A DNA stretch of 39,641 nucleotides from a virus: positions 1 to 39,641 of IMG/VR virus record IMGVR_UViG_3300017971_000138; one strand, 5' to 3'. Shown piece after piece: positions 39,553 to 39,641 of the stretch (position 1 is its first letter; the number at the start of each line of letters is the position of its first letter). A program made the position numbers and the translations under genes. Under the pieces are notes generated by a model, which saw only the letters and a program-made list of their open reading frames with translations, was not told the origin of the DNA and ran no database searches.

Positions 39553-39641
39553 CATGTTTACTATTCGCTTGGTGTTGTGTCTGGTGCTTCCGCTGGTGCT
39601 GTATCTGGTGCTGATTGTCCGCTTCCACCTGTTGAAGTAGA
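39519..39641. repeat. Terminal direct repeat, right copy
   Basis: Exact copy of 1-123. It includes the end of the micro-membrane gene and, on the minus strand, the 3' part of the secreted CXXC protein, so nothing here is a distinct gene. Confidence 0.95.

Overview
The window is a complete or nearly complete tailed-phage genome of the short-tailed (podovirus) type. The first 123 bases (1-123) recur exactly at the end (39519-39641). The molecule is therefore either a circular assembly of 39,518 bp or a linear genome with a short direct repeat. The capsid and tail genes are a large terminase, a portal, a scaffold, an N4-gp56-like major capsid protein, adaptor and nozzle-like proteins, Gln-rich internal virion proteins and a long fibre array. 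I see no tape measure, sheath, integrase, DNA or RNA polymerase, helicase or recognisable lysozyme. The host cannot be named from the sequence. Shine-Dalgarno sites, sigma70-like promoters, the standard code and several signal peptides point to an ordinary bacterium.

Layout. (1) 43-2871, minus strand: a strong consensus promoter drives groEL, an ERF-type annealing protein, a small membrane protein and a small secreted protein. (2) 2984-3051: back-to-back divergent promoters spanned by an inverted repeat, next to a Cro-sized HTH gene. (3) 3091-8827, plus strand: the regulator, small exported and unknown proteins, a degenerate tRNA-like element, a replication-initiator-like protein, a triple zinc-knuckle protein, RusA and a terminase-small-subunit-like protein. 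(4) 8889-13659: a block of mostly unrecognised, coiled-coil-rich or single-TM proteins. (5) 13683-16772: terL, a TM protein, groES, another TM/coiled-coil protein, a MerR-type HTH protein and an isolated 92-residue gene with its own promoter and terminator. (6) 16938-29840: the virion structural region, with one structural-looking gene on the minus strand (27079-27615). (7) 29837-30665, minus: a ribbon-helix-helix regulator and two small exported or membrane proteins. (8) 30799-39371: fibre and receptor-binding genes built from reused modules, then one unknown gene and a 29-residue membrane protein spanning the contig junction.

The most notable signals are regulatory. One 18-bp palindrome, TGTGNTAAAATTANCACA, occurs upstream of the ribbon-helix-helix gene (30699-30716), upstream of the coiled-coil operon (8838-8855, identical to the first over 20 bp) and upstream of the groES operon (15036-15053). 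This looks like a small phage regulon with an autoregulated repressor. The major capsid gene is preceded by a structured leader with four copies of a hairpin repeat (20453-20564), including a compensatory base pair, and then two more hairpins, the last of which covers part of the ribosome-binding site. The phage also carries both halves of a chaperonin (groEL and groES), placed about 12.6 kb apart on opposite strands under different controls.
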